A DNA stretch of 13,410 bases, taken from NCBI GenBank assembly GCA_030602675.1, contig JAUVZH010000032.1:1-13410 (forward strand), given 5' to 3'. Numbering within the stretch: position 1 is the first letter of the stretch; every line of letters begins with the position of its first letter. The stretch comes from Candidatus Heimdallarchaeota archaeon (lineage in GTDB: Archaea; Asgardarchaeota; Heimdallarchaeia; JABLTI01). The translations under genes and the position numbers were made by a program. Positions 7,433-13,410 of this stretch are shown here, piece after piece. Below the pieces are notes generated by a model. The model did not search any database and was not told the origin of the DNA. It saw only the letters and a list, made by a program, of their open reading frames with translations.

Positions 7433-7626
7433 TCTATATAATCCCTATATTTTCTCTGATTTTATAGTTGGTGCCTTAGTATTTAAACACCAAGATTAAA
7501 GGTACTTTAATTATTAAGCACTCATAAAACTGGAAAGAAGTTAATGGAGAAGGTCTTTCAGTTATATAAAACCAGTTTAGAAATCAGTGGGATTTGTTAA
7601 GATGAAACTTATCAGTTAATATCAAA

Positions 7627-7634
7627 TCTATAAT
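7627..7634 (+). promoter_or_regulatory. Candidate TATA box for the first membrane-protein gene
   Basis: TCTATAAT lies about 24 nt before the ATG at 7654, the spacing expected for leaderless transcription. The ATG has no convincing ribosome-binding site, which agrees with that reading. Confidence 0.4.
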
Positions 7635-7653
7635 AGAATAAAAATAGCTAAAA

Positions 7654-8157
7654 ATGGAAAATAAGATAACGATGTTGGAAGAGGATACAAATCTTAGAGA
7701 TAGTCAAGCATTCAAAGAATATGCTCTTGGTAGAAGTAAGAAAATACCACTTCCTTGGGCAACGATAATAATCTCTGGTGTGATTGTTGGAGCTGCTATA
7801 ATAGCAACGAATATCTTAGCTGTTGCATTACACGGTAACCCTTATGCTTTTAATTTTATATTAGGATTATATGGATTACCTGCAGGTTTTGCATGTGCAT
7901 GGAAAAATAAGACTTTTAGTTTACTGACATCCCTTAGATATTCGACCTTTAGTGCTTTAATAGCTACGGGGACTTTCTTTTTTATTTCTCTTATCTTTGT
8001 TTTAATAAACGCAAATGGGACTTTTGGTTATATTGTTGGAATCGTAGAGCTTTTGATTGCTTGTGCATTAATTGCAGTTTTCTTTGTCTGTGTAACTTTT
8101 GCAATTGGTGCTTTTTTCGGAACTTTTATTGCTGGAGTTAAAGATGCAAGAAAGTAA
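7654..8157 (+). CDS. Multi-pass membrane protein of unknown function
   Basis: I do not recognise a family. The 167 residues have a charged cytosolic-looking N-terminus (about 1-33, ending in the basic stretch GRSKK) followed by four predicted membrane segments: about 36-58, 66-83, 97-120 and 127-158. The segments are rich in small residues (Ala, Gly, Ser). The protein ends with a short basic tail, GVKDARK, so both termini probably face the cytosol. No catalytic or metal-binding motif is visible. It is probably expressed from a leaderless promoter (TATA-like box at 7627-7634). A T-rich tract follows the stop. Two further small membrane proteins follow on the same strand. Confidence 0.75.
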   Translation: MENKITMLEEDTNLRDSQAFKEYALGRSKKIPLPWATIIISGVIVGAAIIATNILAVALHGNPYAFNFILGLYGLPAGFACAWKNKTFSLLTSLRYSTFSALIATGTFFFISLIFVLINANGTFGYIVGIVELLIACALIAVFFVCVTFAIGAFFGTFIAGVKDARK

Positions 8158-8163
8158 GCTCCA

Positions 8164-8181
8164 TTTCCCTTTTCTTTTTCT
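8164..8181 (+). terminator. T-rich termination tract
   Basis: TTTCCCTTTTCTTTTTCT begins 7 nt after the stop of the membrane-protein gene. Archaeal RNA polymerase terminates at such pyrimidine/T-rich tracts without a hairpin. The next gene has its own TATA-like sequence at about 8209-8222. Confidence 0.35.
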
Positions 8182-8246
8182 ATGAACGATAGAATTAAGT
8201 ATAATGTATTTTATTAAAATTTAGAGTTAATATTTTTCTCTCATGG

Positions 8247-8660
8247 ATGGAAGTGCTTAATATGTCCCCCAAGAAGAAACAAAAAGAGAAGAAATATCGT
8301 CGAAGAAAAGAATTAGGGCCATGGTTCCAAGTTGGACAAGTTCTTATTGTCCTAGGAGCGATTTTAATTATCGTTGCAGCAGTACTTGATTTGATTGAAG
8401 ATCCATCAGGCACAGATGGTGTATGGTCCTCATATACTTTTGGTCAAATTGGTGTCCCCTTTTTAGCAGCTATTATAGCGATTGTAGTTGCAGTATTAAT
8501 TATTTGGCTGGCAGTAGACAAAAGATTTCCATATAGTTTGCATTTGATAGCTTATGCAATAATAATTATTATTCTGGCAATAGTAGCTGGAAATGTGGGT
8601 GCATTGCTCGTTATTATTGGTGCTTTGATAATTATCTTCTACTATTTATCAAGAAACTAG
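8247..8660 (+). CDS. Small membrane protein with strongly basic N-terminus
   Basis: Unrecognised 137-residue protein. The N-terminus is highly basic (KKKQKEKKYRRRK, about 9-21), then four hydrophobic segments follow at about 28-50, 67-90, 97-116 and 119-135, made almost only of Ile, Val, Ala and Leu. An acidic/polar loop (about 51-66) lies between the first two. By the positive-inside rule the basic N-terminus is cytosolic. Two starts are possible: ATG 8247, at leaderless distance from the A/T-rich box around 8209-8222, or ATG 8262 (SPKKKQ start), preceded by GGAAGTG. Which is used is open; the membrane part is the same. No functional motif is seen. Confidence 0.7.
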   Translation: MEVLNMSPKKKQKEKKYRRRKELGPWFQVGQVLIVLGAILIIVAAVLDLIEDPSGTDGVWSSYTFGQIGVPFLAAIIAIVVAVLIIWLAVDKRFPYSLHLIAYAIIIIILAIVAGNVGALLVIIGALIIIFYYLSRN

Positions 8661-8693
8661 CTTTTCATTAAGTAAAAATCCGGATAGAAAGAA

Positions 8694-9236
8694 ATGTCTT
8701 ATAAAACAAAGAAAACAAACAAAAAAGCAAAGATTTCCTCTGATACAAAAGAGAACATTGACTTGGTTATTAACGAACTGTCCATTATAATTGGCAGAAA
8801 GGGTTTACCTAAAGAAAATCCTGGACAAGCTCTTAATGATGCTTTTAATAATGCTGATGTACATATTACTGCTTTATGTATGGTATTGCCAAAAATCGAT
8901 GAATCATGGTATGATACCGGTGCAAGAAAAGCACTAATTAAGATAAAGAAAAATCGGCAATTTATAACAAGATTGCTTATTGGCTTGGCTATTTTTGTTT
9001 CTGCACTAATAATAGCTGGTGCTGTAGTTTCTGCTCTCCTAATAGAGGGATGGGGCAAGTGGATTATTTTACTTTCAGCAGGTTTAGTTCTTTTTCTGGG
9101 AGCTACTAATATTCCAAAATACATAATTGGTCCCTATATCAGTAAAAGAGATGAAGATATATCTTCAAGACATAAAGAAGAATGTCAGATTTTAGATGCT
9201 TTTGTAAAGGAACTAATTCAATTAAGAAGAAAGTAG
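8694..9236 (+). CDS. Two-TM membrane protein of unknown function
   Basis: 180 residues, family not recognised. A lysine-rich N-terminus (first ~17 residues) leads into a soluble, mostly helical part (about 18-85) with a CMVLPKIDESWYDTG stretch. It is followed by a helical hairpin of two membrane segments (about 91-116 and 119-142) and a charged C-terminal helix (about 148-180) ending in RRK. Both soluble ends should lie in the cytosol. The gene starts 33 nt after the preceding membrane protein and probably shares its transcript; ATAGAAAG before the ATG is a poor ribosome-binding site. It could be an accessory or anchoring protein, but nothing in the sequence gives a function. Confidence 0.7.
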   Translation: MSYKTKKTNKKAKISSDTKENIDLVINELSIIIGRKGLPKENPGQALNDAFNNADVHITALCMVLPKIDESWYDTGARKALIKIKKNRQFITRLLIGLAIFVSALIIAGAVVSALLIEGWGKWIILLSAGLVLFLGATNIPKYIIGPYISKRDEDISSRHKEECQILDAFVKELIQLRRK

Positions 9237-9310
9237 TTTAAACCTTCATTATGATAATGCAAAACATTAATTGTCCCAATAGAAAGTTTTTTCCAATTCA
9301 ATAACAAATG

Positions 9311-9317
9311 TATATTA
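9311..9317 (+). promoter_or_regulatory. Candidate TATA box of the LIM/DA1 peptidase gene
   Basis: TATATTA is followed by a short AAT microsatellite (9320-9334). A start about 26 nt downstream gives a ~25-nt leader containing the strong ribosome-binding site at 9353-9361. The 131-nt gap after the membrane-protein gene and this box suggest the peptidase gene is transcribed on its own. Confidence 0.35.
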
Positions 9318-9352
9318 GTAAATAATAATAATAACTAATCTACTTACCTTGT

Positions 9353-9361
9353 GAGGTTATC
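9353..9361 (+). promoter_or_regulatory. Strong ribosome-binding site
   Basis: GAGGTTATC matches the archaeal consensus GAGGTGATC at eight of nine positions and lies 6 nt before the ATG at 9368. It is the best ribosome-binding site in the window and fixes the start of the LIM/DA1 gene. Confidence 0.6.
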
Positions 9362-9367
9362 AACTAG

Positions 9368-10612
9368 ATGGTTTCTGTTGGCGTAATAAAAGTACAATGT
9401 GATGCTTGCAAAGAAATTATCAGAGGTAAGTATATTCATTTCTCAGATGGATCCATTTTTTGTAATGATTGCTATAAATTTCTTCCAAAATGCACCAGTT
9501 GTAAGAAACCTATCATCGGTGGAGAAGACAATTCCATAGATGGTTTATGTAATCTATGTTATAATCGCTCGCCAAAATGTGATATATGTGAAAAAGCAAT
9601 AATTGGTAGTTATACTAGGTTTGTTGATAGATCTATTGCCTGTGACAGCTGCATGAAGAAGTATGTAAAATGTGATCGATGTGGAAAACCAGTTGTTAGG
9701 TACACAAAGATTCGTGGTCAAATTCTATGTAGAAATTGCCTTACACATGCACCAAGATGTTCTGTATGTAGTAACCCAATCATAGGAACCTATTGGATTT
9801 TCAATAAAGATTCAGTATGTAATTATTGCTACAAAATATATGAAAGATGTGACATGTGTGGCATACCAAGTCAATTCTTGTTTACAGTTCATGAGAAGAA
9901 ACTTTGTTATACTTGTCAAGAAAAAGCAAAAAGGTGTTCAGCCTGTGGTTTGCCAATTGTTGGTCGCTATTATTCATATAAAAATAAGGATGGTATCTAT
10001 TGTGAGCATTGTGAACACTTGGCACCACATTGCGATTCGTGTGGACGACCCGTAGGTTTGAAATTCGTTGAAATCTCTGATGGAAGGAAGATTTGCTTTG
10101 AATGTCAAAGAAGTGCTATCACAACTGAGAAACAATTAAGGGAACTAATAGATATAGCTCAAAAGGGTATACAAAAGCTTGGTCTTGAAATAAATCATAA
10201 AATCAATTATCGATTAATATCTAAAAAAATGCTAGATCGAAGAATCCGAGAAACTGGTGCAGCTATAGCTGATGGTCGAAATCTAGGTTTGTTCCAAAGA
10301 AAGAACGAAAAAATGAGTATATTTTTACAGTCACATTTGCCATTACAGTTAGCATTAGGGACAATTTGCCATGAACTCGCTCATGTTTGGCAATCTGAAA
10401 ATGTCATTGATAGAGCTCAACACAAGCTTATTAGAGAAGGTTTCTGCGAATGGGTCAGTTACAAAGTTCTAATGCTATATGACTATCATGGTCAAGCTGA
10501 ATTGATAAGTTCTCTAGATGATATTTATGGGCAAGGTTTTAAGAAATTCTTTGAAATTGAGAAGAAACAAGGATTGAAAGCAGTCTTAGAATATGCAAAA
10601 TATCCTCAATAA
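9368..10612 (+). CDS. LIM-like zinc-finger array fused to DA1-type metallopeptidase
   Basis: 414 residues, two parts. Residues 11-246 hold sixteen CxxC pairs (C11/14, 32/35, 42/45, 61/64, and so on to C243/246), i.e. eight four-Cys fingers. The seven linkers between fingers are all exactly 6 residues; loops are 15-18. Odd fingers carry a P/A-I-I/V-G-x-Y-like motif and even ones do not, so the array is four ~60-residue two-finger modules. The 6-residue linker differs from the 2-residue linker of classical LIM domains and matches the LIM-like fingers of bacterial 'protein DA1'. Residues ~260-414 resemble the plant DA1 peptidase domain: HELAH (335-339), third zinc ligand probably E357 in REGFCEW, then YGQGFKKFF (387-395). 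Plant DA1 is a ubiquitin-activated peptidase; no UIM, signal peptide or membrane segment is seen here. Probably a cytosolic, zinc-dependent protein-cleaving enzyme; the partner is unknown. Confidence 0.88.
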   Translation: MVSVGVIKVQCDACKEIIRGKYIHFSDGSIFCNDCYKFLPKCTSCKKPIIGGEDNSIDGLCNLCYNRSPKCDICEKAIIGSYTRFVDRSIACDSCMKKYVKCDRCGKPVVRYTKIRGQILCRNCLTHAPRCSVCSNPIIGTYWIFNKDSVCNYCYKIYERCDMCGIPSQFLFTVHEKKLCYTCQEKAKRCSACGLPIVGRYYSYKNKDGIYCEHCEHLAPHCDSCGRPVGLKFVEISDGRKICFECQRSAITTEKQLRELIDIAQKGIQKLGLEINHKINYRLISKKMLDRRIRETGAAIADGRNLGLFQRKNEKMSIFLQSHLPLQLALGTICHELAHVWQSENVIDRAQHKLIREGFCEWVSYKVLMLYDYHGQAELISSLDDIYGQGFKKFFEIEKKQGLKAVLEYAKYPQ

Positions 10613-10621
10613 GAAAAGTAT

Positions 10622-11005
10622 TTATTCTTTTTTGGGAAAGAATCCACCTTCTATAATTTCACCAAATGGTTCTCGATTAGTAATAACATAAATGAATGCA
10701 CTTGTATCAATTTCCTCAAGATAGAGGAGCTTTCTTTCATACAATTCTGGTACACCTTCTAATCTATCTATTTTCTTCAATACATCCTCTGTAACCTCGA
10801 AAACTTCGATATAGATTTGATGTTGTGTTTCAGAAGGAAATAGAAGTGGGAACCCTTCATTAGAATGCATTTGATATAGTATTTCAACCATACCTCGATA
10901 AATTGGCTTATTTGGATTCAAATAGTAAAAGTAATTTGGGAAATTCTCTTTAAGAGTACCATAAACAGCAAGCAAGTATTTGACATTGGTTTCTTCTTCG
11001 TTCAT
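10622..11005 (-). CDS. Gamma-glutamylcyclotransferase-fold protein (AIG2/GGCT family)
   Basis: 127-residue protein of the GGCT/AIG2-like fold, typical length. It opens with the substrate-loop signature YGTL (15-18) after a hydrophobic strand. E83 in RLEGVPELYER (81-91) corresponds to the conserved catalytic Glu of the EG....Y.R pattern. Known members release 5-oxoproline from gamma-glutamyl amino acids or gamma-glutamylamine peptides; others have no known substrate, so the reaction is tentative. No signal peptide or membrane segment, hence cytosolic. It converges on the LIM/DA1 gene (9-nt gap) and diverges from the S9 peptidase gene. AGGAAG about 10 nt before the ATG may be the ribosome-binding site. 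Confidence 0.8.
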   Translation of the reverse strand: MNEEETNVKYLLAVYGTLKENFPNYFYYLNPNKPIYRGMVEILYQMHSNEGFPLLFPSETQHQIYIEVFEVTEDVLKKIDRLEGVPELYERKLLYLEEIDTSAFIYVITNREPFGEIIEGGFFPKKE

Positions 11006-11042
11006 AGTATTTACTTCCTGCTGTTTGCGTTTTGCCTTTATT

Positions 11043-11052
11043 CTTAAATAGA
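11043..11052. promoter_or_regulatory. Shared divergent TATA-like element
   Basis: CTTAAATAG (11043-11051) is A/T-rich in both directions in the 69-nt gap between the divergent cyclotransferase and peptidase genes. For the plus strand it lies ~28 nt before the ATG at 11075, fitting leaderless transcription. For the minus strand it would give a ~16-nt leader with AGGAAG. The more canonical TTTATATA at 11061-11068 is too close to the 11075 ATG to drive it unless translation starts further in. Confidence 0.3.
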
Positions 11053-11074
11053 ACTTCTTTTTTATATAAGTACT

Positions 11075-12919
11075 ATGAACGCTAGAGGTTTTTTAGATAA
11101 TTTGTTAACAGTGCCTAGAATTTCAGCTCCTCATATATCCCCGACGGGAGATAAACTCGCTTATTCTTGGAAAAACATTCATCCTAATGTTGATGTATTC
11201 TGTATTGACTTAAAGAAGAAATCCAAACCTATTGTTTTAACAAAAACACCAGAACTGACCATCATGTTGGATTTTTATCCTAAAAGTAATGCAATAATTG
11301 TTACAGAGGACAAAGGTAGAAACGAACGACATAGACTTTTTCGTGTAAATATGGATGAACCAAAGAAAATGATTCCTTTAACAGAGGATGATCCTGATTA
11401 TTTCTTACGTTGGGGAGATATACATCTTGATGAAAAGCTGTTGTTTTATGGAGCTAATTATGATCTTGATAAAAAAGTGGAAATTGAACCTACTTGGATG
11501 TATCGTCATAATATTGAAACTAATGAAAGAATTGTCATAGCAAAACCTAACAAACCAGCTTATACTTATCCCTCGTTGAATAAAACAGGAACTCATTTAA
11601 TTTACATAAGAAAAGAATTACATCCAAAAGGAACACAAACATGGTTTGTGGATATTGATGGAAAAGAAGATAGAGAAATCTTGAATTTTGGTGAAAAAGC
11701 AAGAGTTTATTCTGATTGGCTACCTGATTCACAAAGAGTAATATTCCAAACGGACACTAAAGATGGACATGTTCAAAAATACTATTCCCTTGGATTTTAT
11801 AATGTCTCTTCTGGTGAAATAGAATGGATTATTGATGATCCAACTAGAAACATTGAGTATTATTCAATTCCAAAAATTGGAAATCATATTATTGTGTATG
11901 AATATGAAAAAGCAAAAGTTAAATCATCAATAATTAATTTAGCAACAATGGAAGAAAAAGTATTACCTGATATAATGGGTAATTTAGTACCCAGATTTCC
12001 AATTTCTGATGAAACATGGATTGGATTATATTATTCCTCTACACAACCTACGGATTTTGTAAAGTTTAATGTCAATAATGTTATCCCAGAGAAATTTGAA
12101 TTTCTAACAAACCTTTGGGATTACACTAAAATTACAAAGGAAGATTTTACTCCTGCAGAGGGATTTGAATGGAATGGAAAAGATAGATTGCTGATACATG
12201 GCTGGATATATCGTCCTAGAAAACCTAATGGAAAAACTATAGTCTATATTCATGGAGGACCTACTGCTCACTCTTCAGATAGTATAAACGAGCAAATTCA
12301 ATATTACGTTAATAGAGGTTTCTTTGTATTAGATCCGAATTATAGAGGAAGTACTGGCTATGGGCTTGAATTTGAAGATGCTATACGATTAAACGGTTGG
12401 GGTTCTGATGAGCAAAATGATATTCTTTCAGGAATTGAAGCGCTAATAGATAATGGATTAGCAGAAGAGAATAAGGTGAGTATAACAGGAACAAGCTATG
12501 GTGGTTATAGTAGTTGGTTTACAATCACAAAAGCACCAAAAAGAATTGTTGCAGCTGCAGTTCCTATATGTGGTATGACAGACTTAGTTGTTGACTATAA
12601 TACAACAAGACCTGATTTAAGGCCATATTCAGAACAGATGCTTGGTGGAAGTCCAGAAGAAGTTCCTGAAGTTTATTATGAACGGTCACCAATTAACTTC
12701 GTACAAAATATAAAAGGAGCTCTCTTAATTGTTCAAGGATTAAGAGATCCAAATGTCTCACCTAAGAATGTTGATGAAGTGAAAAAGAAGCTAGAAGAAC
12801 ATTCAATCAAATATGATTTGTTAACATTTGATGATGAGGGTCATGGCATTTTGAAAGTAAAAAATCAGAAAGTTTTATTCAAACGAATTGCTGATTTTAT
12901 TGATGAAGCTCTTCAGTGA
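11075..12919 (+). CDS. S9 family peptidase (prolyl oligopeptidase / acylaminoacyl-peptidase type)
   Basis: 614-residue serine peptidase. The N-terminal ~350 residues form a beta-propeller-like domain with repeated strand patterns (ISAPHISPTGDKLAYSW at 16-32; later YPSLNKTGTHLIYI at 165-178 and SDWLPDSQRVIFQTD at 213-227). The C-terminal alpha/beta-hydrolase domain (about 365-612) has the oxyanion HGGP (393-396), the nucleophile in GTSYGG (S474), Asp in GLRDPN (D558) and His in DEGHG (H590), so the triad is complete. Such enzymes cut short peptides, often releasing acylated or proline-adjacent residues; the substrate cannot be told from sequence. No signal peptide, so probably cytosolic peptide turnover. 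The ATG fits a leaderless promoter, and a hairpin/T9 terminator follows the stop. Confidence 0.9.
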   Translation: MNARGFLDNLLTVPRISAPHISPTGDKLAYSWKNIHPNVDVFCIDLKKKSKPIVLTKTPELTIMLDFYPKSNAIIVTEDKGRNERHRLFRVNMDEPKKMIPLTEDDPDYFLRWGDIHLDEKLLFYGANYDLDKKVEIEPTWMYRHNIETNERIVIAKPNKPAYTYPSLNKTGTHLIYIRKELHPKGTQTWFVDIDGKEDREILNFGEKARVYSDWLPDSQRVIFQTDTKDGHVQKYYSLGFYNVSSGEIEWIIDDPTRNIEYYSIPKIGNHIIVYEYEKAKVKSSIINLATMEEKVLPDIMGNLVPRFPISDETWIGLYYSSTQPTDFVKFNVNNVIPEKFEFLTNLWDYTKITKEDFTPAEGFEWNGKDRLLIHGWIYRPRKPNGKTIVYIHGGPTAHSSDSINEQIQYYVNRGFFVLDPNYRGSTGYGLEFEDAIRLNGWGSDEQNDILSGIEALIDNGLAEENKVSITGTSYGGYSSWFTITKAPKRIVAAAVPICGMTDLVVDYNTTRPDLRPYSEQMLGGSPEEVPEVYYERSPINFVQNIKGALLIVQGLRDPNVSPKNVDEVKKKLEEHSIKYDLLTFDDEGHGILKVKNQKVLFKRIADFIDEALQ

Positions 12920-12935
12920 GCTTCTCTTTTTTTTT
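12905..12935 (+). terminator. Hairpin/T9 terminator overlapping the stop codon
   Basis: GAAGCTC (12905-12911) and GAGCTTC (12918-12924) form a perfect 7-bp stem with a 6-nt loop. Two nucleotides later comes a run of nine T (12927-12935). The hairpin contains the TGA stop of the S9 peptidase (12917-12919). This is a bacterial-type intrinsic terminator layout; archaeal polymerase would need only the T-run. On the minus strand no T-run follows the hairpin, so it acts for the plus strand. Confidence 0.65.
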
Positions 12936-13380
12936 ATGATCCGATTTTACTATAGAAAAATTTCCGTACTCTTGCATACTGATTATCTCTTGCCATTTGA
13001 TCTCTTATGTATGTTCTAATTACACCAAATAATAAAATGGTAATTGCTACCATGAAGAGATAGAATGGAACGGACCATCTTCCCATAACAAGTAGCCAAA
13101 TATTGAATCCTAAGAAAAGAACACCACTAAGAATCATCCCAATTGGTAAGAATTTTTCATCAGAAGTAATATATGTAAATGATCCAACTAGTGCAATTAA
13201 AATCATTGGTACAAAATATGCTGTATAGAATTTGTATACTCCTCTAGGCATGAAAATGTGTGTGAAAATGGCATACGCAGCAATCCATTCAAAAAATGCA
13301 ATCCCATCTAATTTGTCATTATATGACTTCCAAAACATATAGATTGCAATTATTGTTGCACTCAAAATCATCCATAGCAT
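12934..13380 (-). CDS. Multi-pass membrane protein, possibly incomplete at the 5' end
   Basis: Unrecognised protein of 148 residues from the ATG at 13380, with about five hydrophobic segments: 1-17, 26-44, 52-72, 76-101 and 105-123. Linkers are short and mostly neutral (PRGVYKFYTAY before the third segment), and a basic/charged tail (about 124-148) has RTYIRDQMARDNQYARVRKFF. No known motif. The reading frame has no stop between 13380 and the window end at 13410, so the true start may lie outside. A TTAAAATTA at the extreme edge, 22-30 nt before the ATG, would however fit a leaderless promoter for the 13380 start. Its stop lies within the T-run of the convergent peptidase terminator. Confidence 0.65.
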   Translation of the reverse strand: MLWMILSATIIAIYMFWKSYNDKLDGIAFFEWIAAYAIFTHIFMPRGVYKFYTAYFVPMILIALVGSFTYITSDEKFLPIGMILSGVLFLGFNIWLLVMGRWSVPFYLFMVAITILLFGVIRTYIRDQMARDNQYARVRKFFYSKIGS

Positions 13381-13410
13381 TGAATAGTTGCCAAAAGATG
13401 CTAATTTTAA

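Larger units (their letters stand above)
7207..7653. other. Intergenic region with several inverted repeats
   Basis: Gap between the divergent wHTH and first membrane-protein genes. It holds the wHTH promoter and direct repeats (7228-7294). Further right are an inverted repeat TAAGGTTT/AAACCTTA (7405-7412, 7425-7432), a second TTGGTG/CACCAA (7468-7473, 7488-7493) and a third AAACTGG/CCAGTTT (7527-7533, 7572-7578); a CTTTCAGT/ACTGgAAAG pairing overlaps the third and competes with it. These could be operators or parts of a structured leader or small RNA. No recognisable RNA family, tRNA or credible gene was seen. Confidence 0.4.

Noticed and set aside
7544..7600. Possible 18-residue open reading frame starting ATGGAGAAGG, preceded by GGAAAGAAG
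   Set aside because: Too short, no family resemblance, and it lies inside the inverted-repeat region, which explains the sequence as well. A chance ORF in AT-rich DNA is more likely.
9320..9334. AAT microsatellite as a regulatory or CRISPR-like repeat
   Set aside because: Only about four or five trinucleotide units in an AT-rich gap; no spacer structure and no sign of function.
9398..10105. Reading the zinc fingers as classical LIM domains
   Set aside because: Classical LIM domains join their two fingers by two residues; here every linker is six residues, so LIM-like is the more accurate term.
9368..10612. A ubiquitin-interacting motif as in plant DA1
   Set aside because: The N-terminus goes straight into the first CxxC at residue 11 and no acidic UIM helix is visible anywhere, so a ubiquitin link is not shown by the sequence.
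11061..11068. TTTATATA as the promoter of the S9 peptidase gene
   Set aside because: It is only about 7-14 nt before the ATG, which would put the transcript start inside the coding region; the box at 11043-11052 has better spacing.
1..13410. tRNA, rRNA, CRISPR, insertion-sequence or phage signals
   Set aside because: I looked for T-loop motifs, regular repeat-spacer structure, transposase-like motifs and terminal inverted repeats in all gaps and found none convincing.

Overview
This AT-rich window reads as archaeal chromosome. The evidence is an archaeal Tsr3, a Ygr210-type TGS GTPase, a DUF2095-like protein, GGTGA/AGGAG ribosome-binding sites, A/T-rich TATA-like boxes at leaderless spacing, and no bacterial operon landmarks. 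A LIM-like zinc-finger array fused to a DA1-type peptidase, together with this low-GC style, makes an Asgard lineage (Heimdallarchaeia-like) my best guess. That placement is inference: no rRNA or other phylogenetic marker is in the window.

Layout. (1) 237-2522, plus strand: a ribosome/translation group made of the rRNA aminocarboxypropyltransferase Tsr3, a Ygr210/YchF-like GTPase and a DUF2095-like protein. (2) 6772-2543, minus strand: a tight operon (gaps of about 8-10 nt) of a phosphoglucosamine/phosphohexose mutase, a GlmU-like two-domain protein and a radical SAM protein. The mutase and the GlmU acetyltransferase domain would be consecutive steps towards GlcNAc-1-phosphate, but the GlmU nucleotidyltransferase domain has lost its recognisable active-site residues. 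(3) 7200-6967, minus strand: a small winged-helix regulator, with a 21-bp-period direct repeat upstream and a hairpin/T-tract downstream. (4) 7207-7653: a 450-nt gap with several inverted repeats. (5) 7654-9236, plus strand: three unrecognised small membrane proteins. (6) 9368-10612, plus strand: the most striking gene, with sixteen CxxC pairs in four ~60-residue two-finger modules followed by a DA1-like HELAH metallopeptidase domain. (7) 11005-10622, minus strand: a gamma-glutamylcyclotransferase-fold protein, divergent from a cytosolic S9 prolyl-oligopeptidase-family peptidase (11075-12919), which ends in an unusually clear hairpin/T9 terminator. (8) 13380-12934, minus strand: a multi-pass membrane protein whose reading frame stays open to the window edge.

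No tRNA, rRNA, CRISPR array, insertion sequence or attachment site was seen. The best candidate for something under-described is the LIM-array/DA1 peptidase. The pseudo-nucleotidyltransferase/acetyltransferase fusion in the amino-sugar operon comes second.
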